Source: Candidatus Brocadiaceae bacterium
Lineage (GTDB): Bacteria > Planctomycetota > Brocadiia > SM23-32
Assembly: GCA_003551785.1 (NCBI GenBank)
Contig: PUNP01000403.1
Location: 1-6,095 of the forward strand
DNA length: 6,095 nt
Direction of reading: 5' to 3'
The notes below the pieces were generated by a model. It made no database searches, was not told the DNA's origin, and saw nothing but the letters and a program-made list of their open reading frames with translations. Of this stretch, positions 5,622 to 6,095 are shown one piece after another; within the stretch, counting starts at the first letter, position 1; every line of letters starts with the position of its first letter. The position numbers and the translations under genes are program-made.

Positions 5622-6095
5622 ATGCACCTAAACTTAAAATATCTGAAAAAAGGCATTTCCCCGAGCATCTTTTATATTTTTTTTGCCTTAGGGCAATCTA
5701 ACCAAAAAGTACAACCGATGAGTGTTCGATGCAAAGACTCCCAAAAAAGCAAATGCATCTTCATGATGGTGATTCTGTTTTTCTTATGTGTTCTCGCCCT
5801 AGGCAGCACCGAAACATATGCCTTTAGTATAGGAGATCGGGTTAAAGCAACAGCTATTTTGAATGTCAGAATAAGCCCCGGCGGTTCCGAAGAGGTTGGC
5901 CAAGCGTATATTGGAGAAAAAGGCACTATTACAAATGGACCACAAGGGGCGTGGTATGGCGGTACTTATTATATATGGTACAGGATAGATTGGGATAAGG
6001 ATATCATAGGTTGGTCAGTGGAAAACGGATTAGCCAAAGCCGATAATCCACCACCGATCCCAGCACCACAGGAACCAGGCGAGACAAGTGGCCCA
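5622..6095 (+). CDS. Exported protein with SH3-like domain, 5' part only
   Basis: The frame stays open to the window end (158 codons, no stop), so the gene is truncated at the right edge. From residue 33 it reads as a typical export signal: a basic stretch (SVRCKDSQKSK), a hydrophobic core (MMVILFFLCVLALG, 48-61) and a plausible cleavage site after TYA (residue 67). Residues about 71-137 look like a bacterial SH3 domain: GDRVKATAILNVR at the start, alternating beta-strand pattern, and a closing GWSVENGLAK. Such domains usually bind cell-wall peptides or sit beside a catalytic domain. A proline-rich linker (PPPIPAPQEP) follows, so another domain probably lies beyond the window. The start is uncertain: ATG 5622 has a weak AGGA 8 bases upstream but adds 32 unusual residues with a second hydrophobic patch; ATG 5718 gives a better signal peptide but no visible ribosome binding site. 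The gene begins about 90 bases from the IS. Confidence 0.75.
   Translation, partial: MHLNLKYLKKGISPSIFYIFFALGQSNQKVQPMSVRCKDSQKSKCIFMMVILFFLCVLALGSTETYAFSIGDRVKATAILNVRISPGGSEEVGQAYIGEKGTITNGPQGAWYGGTYYIWYRIDWDKDIIGWSVENGLAKADNPPPIPAPQEPGETSGP

Noticed and set aside
5672..5926. Minus-strand frame of 84 codons opposite the exported protein
   Set aside because: The plus strand here encodes a coherent signal peptide and SH3-like domain, so the opposite frame is a shadow.

Overview
The window looks like bacterial accessory DNA: the replication end of a prophage or phage-derived island, followed by a degraded or non-coding stretch, a complete insertion sequence (IS), and the start of a secreted host-type protein. 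I cannot name the organism. Base composition is moderate in the polymerase gene and more AT-rich in the IS and right flank. Shine-Dalgarno sites are purine-rich (GGAG, AAAAGGAG) and there is one perfect sigma70-type promoter, so this is a bacterium with ordinary bacterial signals.

Layout. Positions 1-351 hold no gene. They carry eight copies of the pentamer TCCAC/GTGGA in three groups, including a long near-perfect inverted repeat, a purine run and an AT-rich patch; this resembles an iteron-type origin or a multi-site operator. At 352-2655 is a phage-type family A DNA polymerase with proofreading exonuclease and polymerase domains and no 5' nuclease. Its O-helix is unusual (NFGVPGGMG) and it has about 90 extra residues between motifs B and C. 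At 2694-3350, 38 bases later and probably in the same operon, is an unrecognised protein with two tandem four-cysteine zinc-binding units and a helical C-terminal half.

Positions 3351-4201 are mostly non-coding: a 15-bp palindrome, a short helical ORF (3488-3709) that looks like the surviving 3' part of a frameshifted gene, a terminator-like hairpin, and then a perfect TTGACA-N16-TATAAT promoter with no convincing gene behind it.

Positions 4202-5529 are an intact IS4-family insertion sequence. Its transposase is on the minus strand with all DDE and YREK signature residues, it has 17-18 bp perfect terminal inverted repeats, and it is flanked by a 9-bp direct repeat, so insertion looks recent. 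At the right edge an open frame (5622 to the window end) encodes a membrane-targeted or exported protein with an SH3-like domain and a proline-rich linker, cut off by the window.

How they work together: the upstream repeats, polymerase and zinc-finger protein plausibly form one replication module. The IS is an independent insertion between that module and the exported protein. I see no CRISPR array, tRNA or rRNA. The best candidates for something undescribed are the repeat-polymerase-zinc-finger module and the orphan promoter.
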